Position numbers and translations under genes: made by a program
The notes under the pieces: model-generated
Database searches by the model: none
What the model was told of the DNA's origin: nothing
The model's input: only the letters and a program-made list of their open reading frames with translations
From: Lycorma delicatula
Taxonomy: Eukaryota; Arthropoda; Insecta; Hemiptera; Fulgoridae
Direction of reading: 5' to 3'
DNA length: 64,000 nt
Assembly: GCF_047948215.1 (NCBI RefSeq)
Contig: NC_134465.1
Coordinates: 42,507,946-42,571,945 of the forward strand
In this document: positions 51,901-58,669 of the stretch, piece by piece
How the letters are laid out: each line of letters starts with the position of its first letter
Position numbering within the stretch: the stretch's first letter is position 1

Positions 51901-54900
51901 ATGAGCTTTGATCAAAAAGTAATGACAATTTTTAATTTCCTCTGAAAGTATTTATCCAATCTTCAGTGTTTATATCCCATTTCCTTCAAAATAGTTTTTT
52001 GTAATATTATACACATATGCCAACATAGCTTCAAGTTTGAAAAATTTTGATGAAATGCCTCTTTGGGTACCACCTTCATTTTGGTTTGCGATTTTGCCTT
52101 TATCTTATCAATAGTTGGAAAGTAACCCTTGAATATCCTTTTAAGTTTGGGAAATAAGAAAAATTCAGAGGGAGCCATGTATGGGGAATAGAATGGTTGC
52201 GGCATCACAGTAGTGTTGTATTTCACCAATAACTGTTGGATAAGTAATGCAGTATGCGCTGGTGCGTTGTCATAGGTGAAAAATCCACAAATTGTCTCTC
52301 CAACTCCCTTTATCCAGATTGTCATACAAATTGTGTAAAACTACTAGGTAGTACTCCTTGTGACTGTATGACCTTGTGATAGGAATTCGTGATGAACAAT
52401 TCCATTGTAGCCAAAGAAAATAATTAGAAGGATCATCACATTTGACATTTGACATGATTTTTTTTTATCTTGGCTCCTCAGAAAACTTCCATTGGCACGA
52501 TTGAGCCTTCATCTTGACATTACAGCAATACACTGGTGCTTCATCACCAGTTACAAACATTTGAGCGAGTCTGGGTTATCAATGATGTCCCAGACTTCAG
52601 TTTGTTTTCTAATTGTCATAATTTCTTTTTACTTGTCTTATTTATTTATCTTATATACTGCATGCTTAAATTAATATTGCATCTGAACAAAATTCTCGCA
52701 GCACAACTGAACCTAACTTCAAATATAAGAAAAATGTGAACTAACATGCAATTAAAGTAATCTACCTGTTTTTTTTCTGTTCATCAAAGTATTTAATAAC
52801 ATTGTTAATGACATTTCTTCCTTCACTATGAATACATAGTTTTCTCATAATCTGCAGTTATGAGAAAACTTATCCTTCTTTATGGTCTTAACATTGAAAA
52901 TTAAATACTAAAAAGACAATGAGATAGACAGTAAATTAAAAAAATAACTAGTTGACTAAATTTTTGAGTACGAAAAATTCTGTAACTGAATATTATTTTC
53001 CTAATGTGTATGTTGTAATCTGTTTAACTTGTGAACAATAAGCAACCTCCCTTCGTCTGATAAGATGACGGTGATATGTGTGATATGTAAATGAGGTGTA
53101 GCCTTGTACAGGTTTGAGCTAGCCATTCCTGAGTTGTGTGGTTAATTGAACCTCAACCACGAAATTACACCAGTACTCACTGTCTAGTATTCAGATCCAT
53201 ATAAAAGCAACTAATGTTTACAAGGATTTGAACATCAAAACTTTCATCTTCAAAAATCAGGAGTTAAACAACTTTCTTTCTTTTTCCTGTTTAGCCTCCA
53301 GTAATTACTTTACTGATAATACTACAGAGGATAATATGTATGAGTGTAAATGAAGTGTAGTCTTGTACAGTCTCAGTTCGACCATTCTTGAGATGTGTGG
53401 TTAATTGAAACTCAACCACCAAAGAACACTAGTATCCACGATCTAGTATTCAAATCCGAGGAGTTAAACAACTGATTTGCAACAAGTTAACCACAAGACC
53501 AGCCCAGTGGGCTCAAATGAACATAAATGAACATTGCTAAATTAAATATTAATGTCTATTCTGAATACAGATAGTAACAATAAACAAGTATTTATTAATA
53601 ATAATTAAAAAAAATAGCAATGTTTAATATATCATACATAATCAGTTGTAGTAGATGCTTGTAACCTGTCTGCACAAAAACTTCCAGTACTTTCCAGTTG
53701 GCTTCCAGAAGCCAACTGGAAAGGAATGTGAACTAAAGACTTCCAGAAATTTTTAGTTTACATTTTTTCCACATGGAATATTAACTAGATCATGCTGTGC
53801 ATCATTAGAGATTATATAAGTGTTTTATGTAGGCTAGATGTAAAGAATTTTAAACTGCAAGCTAGTGCAGTATCTTGAGAAAATTATTTCAACAGTTTAA
53901 ATTTCAAGATAGATCTTACAGTGATTATTTGCCAGAGGACAAATATTTAAAATACCTATCTTCTCCACAAAAATGTTTTTTTGTCATTTTCTACCTGGAG
54001 AAGAGATATTACATGGCTTGGCGAAGAGTATATTACACACTTTAGAGTGTAGGTGGTACATAATGGGCTTATTTAAGGATTCCTTAACAAATAAAATTTC
54101 CATATTCAAGTTGAAACAGAGATTAAGAAAAGGGGTTTTTCTTCAGATCAGTTTCTTAAGTGTAAATTTATTTCCAGATGTGATAAATAACATGATAATA
54201 TTCATAAACTCATCATATTGTATCATTATATATATATATATATATAAACAATTTAGCACTTTATACATCCTCATGCTCCACTTCTTTGGCTGATTGTTTA
54301 CTTCTGATTAAATAAATTCCTTAGAAGACTGAACAGAAGCAAGGCTTAGATATTCAGTGACTACATAAGTTTGTTTTTTTTTTCTTATTTACAAACTATT
54401 TAATTTTTTTTTTAATCGAATAAGAAATGTCAGATTTCAATACTTGATGTATTATGGTGTGGATTATACTTTTTCAAGAACTCAGAATTAAGTGAATTTA
54501 ATTACGTACATGTGTTAAAAAAACCAGTTGGGGTGCAGAATAAACATATATACTTAATTCTACAGAGTTCTGATCAGGCCTTGACTAGATTACATTTTTA
54601 TTGTTTATTCCTCCACCTCTCAAACAACTGTTAGATTTGGATTCCTTCCACAACATCCTCCATCTAGTATTTATAATTCTTATCTTGCAGTAATAAGAAT
54701 TTTAGAGGAGATCTCTGGCAAATATAAGATCAGCTAGTAATGTCATATATGTTTTAATGAAGTTCAACATAAATTCTTGAGAACTAATTGTTAGAATGGG
54801 TGGTTGGATGTCTGCACTATACAACTCCTATGGGAATTCAAAATGGAAAAACTTGCTTTTTCTGGGGTGCCTACCTGCCCACAATTTGTACAGGTCGGGG

Positions 54901-57309
54901 TGCGTCTTTGTCTGAATTTAAACAGGTATGACCTGTACACCCTGTGACCTGAAAGAAATTGCGTCAAGTGATGTGTTATCTCGCCATGCTTCCTCCGAAC
55001 CCACGGGGCTAGGCGTGGTGTAAGTCGTCTAGTCACGCACCTTTTGCCGAGTTATCCCACATCTCCTGCTCCAGTAGCTGTCGTGCAATGCTTTTTGATG
55101 TCCCCATCTGAATATGCACCAGCTCCCAGGCACGAAGATTTATCGGGCGGATTTCCGCGAGTACTTCCACCATGTCCCCCGACAATGTGCGGTATGCAGC
55201 CATCATCCTGAACGGTGCTCAGTGCTGCAAGGAGGTTAGCCGTTCTACATTGTGCCTCTGGTTCAGTGCCTCCACCCAGACCAGAACCGCATCAGTGATG
55301 ATAGTGCAACCAACATAATCAGTCTTCTCTTGCTCTCCTTTGGTCCCTGTTGCGCTGCCATCAACCGTTCCAAGATTGCAACGATCTTCTTGCATTTAGC
55401 TGTCACCTCCTGCAGGTGAGTCGTGAAGAGCCCAGATCTGTCAATCCAAACGCCAAGATACTTGGTGCTTCACCATCCAAACCCTGTACAATTCTATCTG
55501 CATTTGAATTTTCATATTTGATTTGTTTTTGAAGAACCTTCTAAATTTCCACTTTTCACTTTACATTGTTTACTTCTGTGGTATTTTTTGAATAATAATT
55601 TTTAAAAGTGAGAAATACAAAAGTTATGAGTGAAAAGTTGTGAAATCTCTACATTGTCTTCTGTATTCTGTTTTCGAACATGAGTTGTTTTGAAAATTTC
55701 TCATATTTACTCTTCAACACTGCTCACTTTGTTTTCGCAAGTGATCCTGTTATATAATATTTTCTTAAAGTTTTGCAAGAAGTAGTTATCCCAACTTAAA
55801 AATGATTTATAGAAACCCATGATTTAACTTTCGTCTCCTGGATTTTATACTTTGTTCAAATTTTGTATTCTTTCATTAGTCATGATCTCAAGAACTACCA
55901 TTTCATGGTTTCTGTGTCTTGTTTTTTCAAAGAAACTTTTTTAACGTTGTCATATGCAACAAAAACAATTAATAAAATTTCATGTAAAGTTTTCCTGTTC
56001 TTAATTCTCATAGGCTACTCCTTTTCAATATATTATTTTGAAAACAATTCTTGACTTTTCATTTAAAATAAACCAAAACATGAAACAACTTTTGTCTTAC
56101 AAAACAAACAACTTCTTACTCCCAACTTTTCACTCCTTTACTTTAAAAAAAAACACAGGTCTTATGATTGTATTGAATGACAATCTTGATTTCTTATTAA
56201 TCAAATATTTTACAGATACAAAAATAGTATTCATTGCAATAATGTTTCTCAGAAGAAAAAGATGTTGTACAAAGCAACAGGTGCTGCTATCTTGTAGTTT
56301 CATTTCCCCTACACTCTCTTGACTCATACCCTCTCATTGTTATGTCAGCAGCCTTTGTTATGGAGTCTAGTAAGCCTCCTACGTCAGTGCATCTAAAACA
56401 AAGTGTAGTGATTGAATTTTTAACTGGTATTTAAAAAATAGGTTATTTATTTAAATGAAATTGTGACCATTTGTCATCAAGCTGTTCACTATTAGTGTAC
56501 TTCAGTGTAAATATAGCATCACCACAGTATAACATAATAAGTCATTTTAGTCACAAACTTTGTTAAATTAAAAATGATATATATCTTTTATAAACTGATA
56601 TATTTTTTTTTCCATGCTTTTAAATACAGAACTGTAGTCTATGATTGCTGGATTTGACATTATACAGATTGATTATTTTTGAGATCAACCAAACTATATT
56701 TAAAAAATAAACTTTTCTTATATCAACAATATGAACTGCTCATGGCTAGTATTTAATAGGCAAGTGAGAAGATTATTACAACGAGGTAAGAAACATCCTT
56801 ATCTCCCCAAAGATATGCAAGTATTTCCAGTCAATGTCCTTACATTGCAGGCTAAAGTGCTTAATAGTATCTGGAGACTGATGGATTCTAAATAGGATAT
56901 CACCCTAAGAGAGTCCTATTAGGTTTTCTCAAAACTCAAGTTTTCTTACTTTTTCTACAAAGAAATACTGACACTTATAAATTACTATTTTATGACTAAG
57001 TTTGATTCATTTATTTCAAAAAGTAACTACCTTTTTCAAAAAGGTTAGATATTGTTATTATTCCAAAAATAGTAAGAATAATCATAAATTGTGTATTTTT
57101 TCAGCAATGGCCTTCTTGACCCATACAGTTCTGGTGGTGTTATGTCAAATGTCTCAAACACATCAATAGCAGTACTAATACCAGAAGGAGCGCACCAGTT
57201 TGATTTAAGAGAATCAAACCAATTAGATCCGGATAGTGTACAGGTCGCAAGAAAATATTATAAACAGATTTTCAATGAATGGATTATCAAATTTAGAGAA
57301 CATTATTAA
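23343..57309 (+). CDS. lysosomal Pro-X carboxypeptidase-like serine peptidase (S28), nine exons
   Basis: Join 23343-23477, 26900-27043, 32769-32870, 34049-34236, 38100-38257, 44128-44300, 46496-46660, 50457-50644, 57105-57309; every intron is GT...AG and all phases agree, giving 485 residues plus stop (human PRCP is about 496). The family removes a C-terminal residue that follows proline, in lysosomes or after secretion. Seen: a hydrophobic signal peptide (residues 1-20); FYTGNEADI; the conserved [11 protein letters not shown] (residues 111-120); nucleophile Ser171 in GGSYGG; Asp423 in [11 protein letters not shown]; His448 in EGAHQFDLR. Eight cysteines (207, 225, 256, 303, 336, 357, 365, 387) are spaced as in the four disulfides of the human enzyme, and there are several N-glycosylation sequons. 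DPYSSGG differs from the usual DPWSGGG. It is closer to PRCP than to DPP7 around [13 protein letters not shown]. The substrate in this insect is unknown. Confidence 0.95.
24060..25610 (-). mobile_element. RTE-like LINE, RT plus C-terminus, decayed (intron 1)
   Basis: On the minus strand, in order: [66 protein letters not shown] (RT motif A, first catalytic Asp present); [12 protein letters not shown], where the usual FADD active site has become FTND; and near the 3' end [20 protein letters not shown]. Frameshifts and stops break it, and a (TA)n run at 24884-24919 interrupts it. It lies antisense in PRCP intron 1. Confidence 0.85.
25775..25935 (-). mobile_element. tRNA-derived SINE, second family
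   Basis: Minus strand: TGGCGCACAAGGTAGC (A-box region), GAGTTCGAATCCC (B box), then CAGGCATGGCATTTTTC and a body shared with 2760-2890. The head is tRNA-like, but its arms pair imperfectly and a body follows, so it is a SINE and not a tRNA gene. Confidence 0.75.
26900..27043 (+). CDS. PRCP-like exon 2 (residues 46-93)
   Basis: Acceptor TTTCATTTCAG. It begins VDHFNF, the start of the mature S28 fold (VDHFxF), and includes [14 protein letters not shown]. It ends before GTAATT; phase 0. Confidence 0.95.
27580..28470 (-). pseudogene. mariner/Tc1-type transposase relic (intron 2)
   Basis: The minus strand near 27730-27620 reads [12 protein letters not shown], a stop, then [20 protein letters not shown]. 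This fits the second-Asp block (HxDNARPH) and the following PPYSPDL region of mariner transposases, with the third Asp lost. The upstream part is too decayed to place, so the limits are approximate. Confidence 0.5.
28940..29560 (+). pseudogene. LINE endonuclease/linker relic
   Basis: Around 29030, [20 protein letters not shown] resembles the AGGVAIFI block of LINE endonucleases. Near 29490-29560, [17 protein letters not shown] resembles the linker before RT. No intact frame. It is a different LINE from the one starting at 29575. Confidence 0.35.
29575..31790 (+). mobile_element. RTE-like LINE, RT core deleted, split by an LTR-like insertion
   Basis: Endonuclease blocks [27 protein letters not shown] and [12 protein letters not shown]...DIDSSHNL are present (GDWN and S-x-H catalytic motifs; the last has SSH). 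Next come the linker ([32 protein letters not shown]) and [15 protein letters not shown]. Here the sequence jumps straight to [15 protein letters not shown], so the RT core is deleted at about 30805-30825. The tail at 31319-31790 ([29 protein letters not shown]) follows the insertion. Stops throughout. Confidence 0.85.
30908..31313 (-). mobile_element. 406-bp solo-LTR-like insertion inside the LINE
   Basis: An exact 5-bp duplication, ATGAT, flanks it at 30903-30907 and 31314-31318, and the LINE codons continue across once one copy is removed. Read on minus it starts TGTCACC if the duplication is taken as 4 bp, is G+C-richer at first, and has AATAAA near its end (TGTAATAAATCAG), as in LTR R-U5 regions. 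It ends CTATATAT and not CA. No coding domain, so the LTR assignment is inference. Confidence 0.65.
31800..32768. other. rest of PRCP intron 2, no gene seen
   Basis: A+T-rich, with a poly(A) run at about 32678-32699. Otherwise nothing recognised before the exon 3 acceptor. Confidence 0.6.
32769..32870 (+). CDS. PRCP-like exon 3 (residues 94-127)
   Basis: Acceptor ACTTTTTAG. It encodes the beta-strand and loop with [15 protein letters not shown], the most conserved block of the family outside the triad. Sequon at Asn123; donor GTAAGT; phase 0. Confidence 0.96.
33059..33353 (-). mobile_element. tRNA-derived SINE (family A, copy 5), intron 3
   Basis: Full-length but substituted copy; a 14-bp target-site duplication, GATATAGTTGTCCT, lies at 33045-33058 and 33354-33367. 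Confidence 0.92.
34049..34236 (+). CDS. PRCP-like exon 4 (residues 128-189), nucleophile Ser
   Basis: Contains [17 protein letters not shown] and [18 protein letters not shown], with catalytic Ser171 in the nucleophile elbow. The donor GTAAGT splits the codon of Gly190 after two bases. Confidence 0.96.
35020..35330. repeat. unclassified G+C-elevated block, probable repeat
   Basis: The stretch from CGGTGGGTGAGTGTATCCCA to TCCTACATCATTGCCCTCTG is clearly richer in G+C than intron 4 around it and contains short direct repeats (GATGTAAATGCC / GACATTTATATCGG). It is perhaps a LINE 3' UTR; no second copy in the window. Confidence 0.25.
35759..35925 (-). mobile_element. fragment of the same RTE-like LINE as in intron 1
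   Basis: About 165 bp nearly collinear with 25348-25500, with the same order TTCTTTTCCTGTTGTAATCC ... GATCCTGTTGAGGATGA. It covers the RT segment around GFRPWRSC. No more of the element is seen on either side. Confidence 0.85.
36339..37267. mobile_element. palindromic mariner: two inverted 3' halves
   Basis: Both ends read CGAGGTCTGTAAATAAAGTA inward, with flanking TA (36337-36338 and 37268-37269). The right arm (+) encodes [20 protein letters not shown] and [16 protein letters not shown], that is, catalytic Asp 2 and 3 of a mariner transposase. The left arm carries a diverged copy of the same roughly 400-bp segment on the minus strand. A short middle part (about 36730-36870) is present only once. 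The N-terminal half is absent, so no functional enzyme is encoded. It lies in PRCP intron 4. Confidence 0.9.
37430..37682 (+). repeat. dispersed repeat, second copy
   Basis: It shares with 19590-19831 the blocks TTTTTGAGTTATGC, GTCAAAATGGATTCA and ACTTCCTTTACTT. The terminal hairpin is shortened here. Confidence 0.7.
38100..38257 (+). CDS. PRCP-like exon 5 (residues 190-242)
   Basis: Completes Gly190, then [11 protein letters not shown], the conserved segment after the nucleophile helix. Cys207 and Cys225 and a sequon at Asn238 lie here. Donor GTTAGT; the next codon is split after one base. Confidence 0.93.
38640..39480 (-). pseudogene. IS630/mariner-superfamily transposase relic (intron 5)
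   Basis: On the minus strand, [15 protein letters not shown] followed after a stop by [11 protein letters not shown], then [20 protein letters not shown], follows the KPYxxQxxxxLxxxDxxxRxxFC...ILFSDEAxF pattern of one insect DDE transposase group (first catalytic Asp in SDE). Further on, [20 protein letters not shown], a stop and PNLVTFYGT lie where RWIGRxGPxxWPxRSPDLTxxDFxLWG is expected. Many stops. Confidence 0.55.
39490..40760. other. A+T-rich intron 5 DNA, no gene seen
   Basis: Only chance short ORFs, and a short TATC repeat at about 40745-40765. Confidence 0.6.
40771..41311. mobile_element. 541-bp foldback element
   Basis: Ends TACAATATAATATTC...GAATATTATATTGTA. The arms are imperfect reverse complements for about 200 bp each (both contain CAGCCTT...AAAGCACAGAATTA and CAGTGATATCTTTTATAAAT). 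The spacer is about 140 bp and A/T-rich. No coding capacity; flanks are TA-rich. Confidence 0.82.
41328..42501 (+). mobile_element. full-length but decayed mariner (intron 5)
   Basis: Terminal inverted repeats AAGGGCACTAATAAAG... and ...CCTTCCTATTGCCCTT with TA on both sides (41326-41327, 42502-42503); length 1174 bp, usual for mariner. Fragments of transposase in order: [30 protein letters not shown] (Asp 1), [19 protein letters not shown] (Asp 2), LPYSLDLSY (Asp 3). Multiple stops and shifts make it inactive. Confidence 0.92.
42510..44110. other. remaining intron 5, no gene seen
   Basis: At about 43440-43560, [20 protein letters not shown] looks vaguely like a retroelement gag, but it is too short to call. 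Confidence 0.45.
44128..44300 (+). CDS. PRCP-like exon 6 (residues 243-300), SKS domain
   Basis: Encodes [20 protein letters not shown] and [20 protein letters not shown], which aligns with the helical (SKS) insertion of PRCP. Sequons at Asn252 and Asn263. A SINE lies only 26 bp beyond the donor. Confidence 0.93.
44327..44625 (-). mobile_element. tRNA-derived SINE (family A, copy 6), intron 6
   Basis: Well-conserved full-length copy; a 14-bp target-site duplication, TAGTTCATGTTTCT, lies at 44313-44326 and 44626-44639. It begins 26 bp after the exon 6 donor. Confidence 0.95.
44940..45955 (-). mobile_element. mariner relic, third lineage (intron 6)
   Basis: Minus strand, in order: [33 protein letters not shown] (Asp 1); [30 protein letters not shown], where the third catalytic Asp of SPDL is His; [10 protein letters not shown]. 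The 3' end near 44945 reads GCCATTCAAAAAGTTCTCAG on plus, like a mariner end. The 5' end is not clear. Confidence 0.85.
46496..46660 (+). CDS. PRCP-like exon 7 (residues 301-355)
   Basis: Encodes [13 protein letters not shown] through [14 protein letters not shown] to RGWNFQ, the end of the helical insertion. Conserved Cys303 and Cys336; donor GTATTT; phase 0. Confidence 0.93.
46860..47880 (-). mobile_element. very old LINE relic (intron 7)
   Basis: The minus strand near 47720 shows [15 protein letters not shown] (RT motif A). Near 47600-47490, [16 protein letters not shown] followed by [19 protein letters not shown] corresponds to the KGVRQGCxLSPxLFNxYIE block with the CPLSP part deleted. 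Other parts cannot be read. Confidence 0.6.
48190..48900 (+). mobile_element. Jockey-type LINE 3' part: RNase H and zinc-knuckle tail (intron 7)
   Basis: Plus strand: [47 protein letters not shown] (RNase H with Glu and Asp motifs; the final Asp/His region is altered). After a shift come [20 protein letters not shown] and [10 protein letters not shown], and finally LTHGYLM...[17 protein letters not shown], a C-x2-C-x7-8-H-x4-C-type end common in Jockey-clade LINEs. Stops at 48594 and 48716 and frame changes make it inactive. Confidence 0.78.
48960..50440. other. remaining intron 7, no gene seen
   Basis: Chance short ORFs only. Confidence 0.55.
50457..50644 (+). CDS. PRCP-like exon 8 (residues 356-417)
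   Basis: Encodes [20 protein letters not shown] then QSWN and [20 protein letters not shown], family signatures before the Asp loop. The donor GTTAGT splits Ser418 after two bases. Confidence 0.95.
50650..51890. other. first part of intron 8, no gene seen
   Basis: Nothing recognised on either strand. Confidence 0.5.
51905..52650 (-). mobile_element. mariner, 3' two-thirds (intron 8)
   Basis: Minus strand: [20 protein letters not shown] (Asp 1), [39 protein letters not shown] (Asp 2), [20 protein letters not shown] (third Asp replaced by Tyr), then the C-terminus [13 protein letters not shown]. The end near 51910 reads GCTTTGATCAAAAAGTAATG on plus, a mariner-like terminus. The last 120 codons are open. 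Helix-turn-helix part missing. Confidence 0.88.
53044..53512 (-). mobile_element. tRNA-derived SINE (family A, copy 7), split by copy 8
   Basis: Body at 53044-53272 and head at 53473-53512 (read on minus: CCACTGGGCTGGTCTTGTGG). Strongly diverged and lacking the normal 3' tail. It carries the target duplication of the SINE inserted into it. Confidence 0.85.
53273..53458 (-). mobile_element. tRNA-derived SINE (family A, copy 8), 5'-truncated, nested
   Basis: Tail and body identical in layout to copies 4 and 6, but the tRNA-like head is missing. A 14-bp duplication, AGGAGTTAAACAAC, flanks it at 53259-53272 and 53459-53472, inside copy 7. Confidence 0.92.
53515..54780. other. part of intron 8, no gene seen
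   Basis: A direct repeat of TTCCAGTTGGCTTCCAG-type sequence near 53690-53720. Open frames are short and unrecognised. Confidence 0.5.
54791..55480 (-). mobile_element. R1-type LINE fragment (post-RT region and zinc-knuckle start)
   Basis: Minus strand, in order: [71 protein letters not shown] and PINLRAWE; then [20 protein letters not shown] with [13 protein letters not shown] and CTNCG. This is the standard tail of R1-clade LINEs (AYRTVSxxAxxVxxGxxPIxL...GxxxYHLTQxLSGHGxFxxYLxxF...CxxC). Shifts break it. Confidence 0.85.
55490..57100. other. last part of intron 8, no gene seen
   Basis: Chance short ORFs on both strands; nothing recognised before the exon 9 acceptor. Confidence 0.55.
57105..57309 (+). 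CDS. PRCP-like exon 9 (residues 418-485), catalytic Asp and His
   Basis: Acceptor TTTTTCAG. It encodes [11 protein letters not shown] (Asp423), the strand to [10 protein letters not shown] (His448) and the C-terminal helix ending REHY, stop TAA. AATAAA follows 77 bp after the stop. Confidence 0.95.
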
Positions 57310-57385
57310 CTGAAATGCTTCTTTTTTTTTAATATCTACCTTAAAATTTTAACTTTACTAGCATGCATGACATTTCTAATTAAGA

Positions 57386-57391
57386 AATAAA
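57386..57391 (+). terminator. polyadenylation signal AATAAA of the PRCP gene
   Basis: Canonical hexamer 77 bp after the stop codon, the first on this strand downstream of exon 9. Confidence 0.75.
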
Positions 57392-57958
57392 AATTCTTTA
57401 TCAAAATATATTTTCTTTATCATACTTATTTATTTCTGTTGTTTTCTTTATCTGATGTAAGTAACAGTAGTAGTAACCTTTATCATCTACCCGCTACCCG
57501 TAATGCCCACGACATTTAATCCAGTACATTACAAATCACAAAGTGTCTTACTTCTCTTTGTCAACTTGGATCTATCCCTTCTCGTTTTACATCCAGTGCA
57601 ACTCATGACACTTCCAATTACAGATAGTCTGTTGCACATGTGTAGCTCTATCTCATTTCCACACTTGATGTCATTCCCTGACAACTTGTCGCCAGGTGAA
57701 GATTGATTCGCCTCTTGTATTGTCAAACTGTTATAATGTGTTATAGTTTGCGTATATTTTTGTTGAAATTACAATTTTATACGATTGTAATTTGCAGCGT
57801 TGACCCTTTTTAATTATATAAGAGGAAAATAACTATTCTTTATTATAGGCCCAGGCACAAAAGAAATAACCAAAACACATTATTGTTATCCTACATGTAT
57901 ATTGTTATTTTGTTTTATTATTATTAAGATTAAATATTATATGAAGTTGATTACTTAC

Positions 57959-58666
57959 AAAAATGATGGATTACTATTTGATCGGATTCAACGCTTTTTC
58001 TCATTTTTTGAATTTGGCTTGGAGTGAATATTTTTTTGACATATTTACCTTGCTGCTTCAGTGAATAATTACCTGATTTTAATTTTGACATTTCCTCTTG
58101 TAAATGTTTATTTTCTAACTTGATATTATTCAGTTCACTAAGTAGTTCGTGTTTTTCACCTTCTGTAGATGTACTTAGTACAATACTTTTGACTCTCTGA
58201 GAAATCATTATGGTGAGATTTTCCTCTTCACCATTCACTGATGAATTTTTGTCATTTTTTGATGATGAAGCAATGTTTTTTTTTGTTTGATAGCACCTCA
58301 TTTACTTGTTTCTTCCTTTCTGTAATTTCACTACATATGTTCCTTGAACCAGTTAATCTACTGTCAGTTCCTGTTTTAGGTAAGTGCTCAGTAGCAAAAG
58401 CATCTGTTTTTAATTTTTCTTTACACGGTTCATAATTTAAAAGTTCACTTTGTAAGACTTGCTCATAGTGATAAGATCTAAAACGTATGCTACAAATTGT
58501 CGTGTTGATGATGTTAAAATTGTCTTTGCTGCATTTGTTTACCCAGACTTTTCTTTGTGTACTATCTTTTGGGAATGAGTAAAAACATAACCTTCTTATC
58601 AAGTTTATAAATACTATTTTTGAGTATTTTATTGTTATTGCACCGAAAAATAGCACACATCACCAT
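57959..58666 (-). pseudogene. THAP-domain / P-transposase-like first exon, broken
   Basis: The minus strand starts MVMCAIFRCNNN (58666), giving the first two THAP zinc cysteines. After a one-base shift come SFPKDSTQRKVWVNKCSK, NTTICSIRFRSYHYE and LLNYEPCKEKLKTDAFATE. Next is a basic stretch; after another shift, a coiled coil with heptad leucines (LLSELNNIKLENKHLQEEMS), then VKKIFTPSQIQKM, as in THAP9/P-element transposases. The expected His of CSxHF is Arg. It ends at a GTAAGT donor (57958-57953). Both shifts fall in homopolymers (58581-58585 and about 58275-58283). No later exon found. DNA-binding in the family. Confidence 0.78.
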
Positions 58667-58669
58667 TTT

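Noticed and set aside
54230..54293. Open frame ending near 54293 (106 codons) in intron 8
   Set aside because: Ordinary A+T-rich translation including a (TA)n run; no motif and no splice support.
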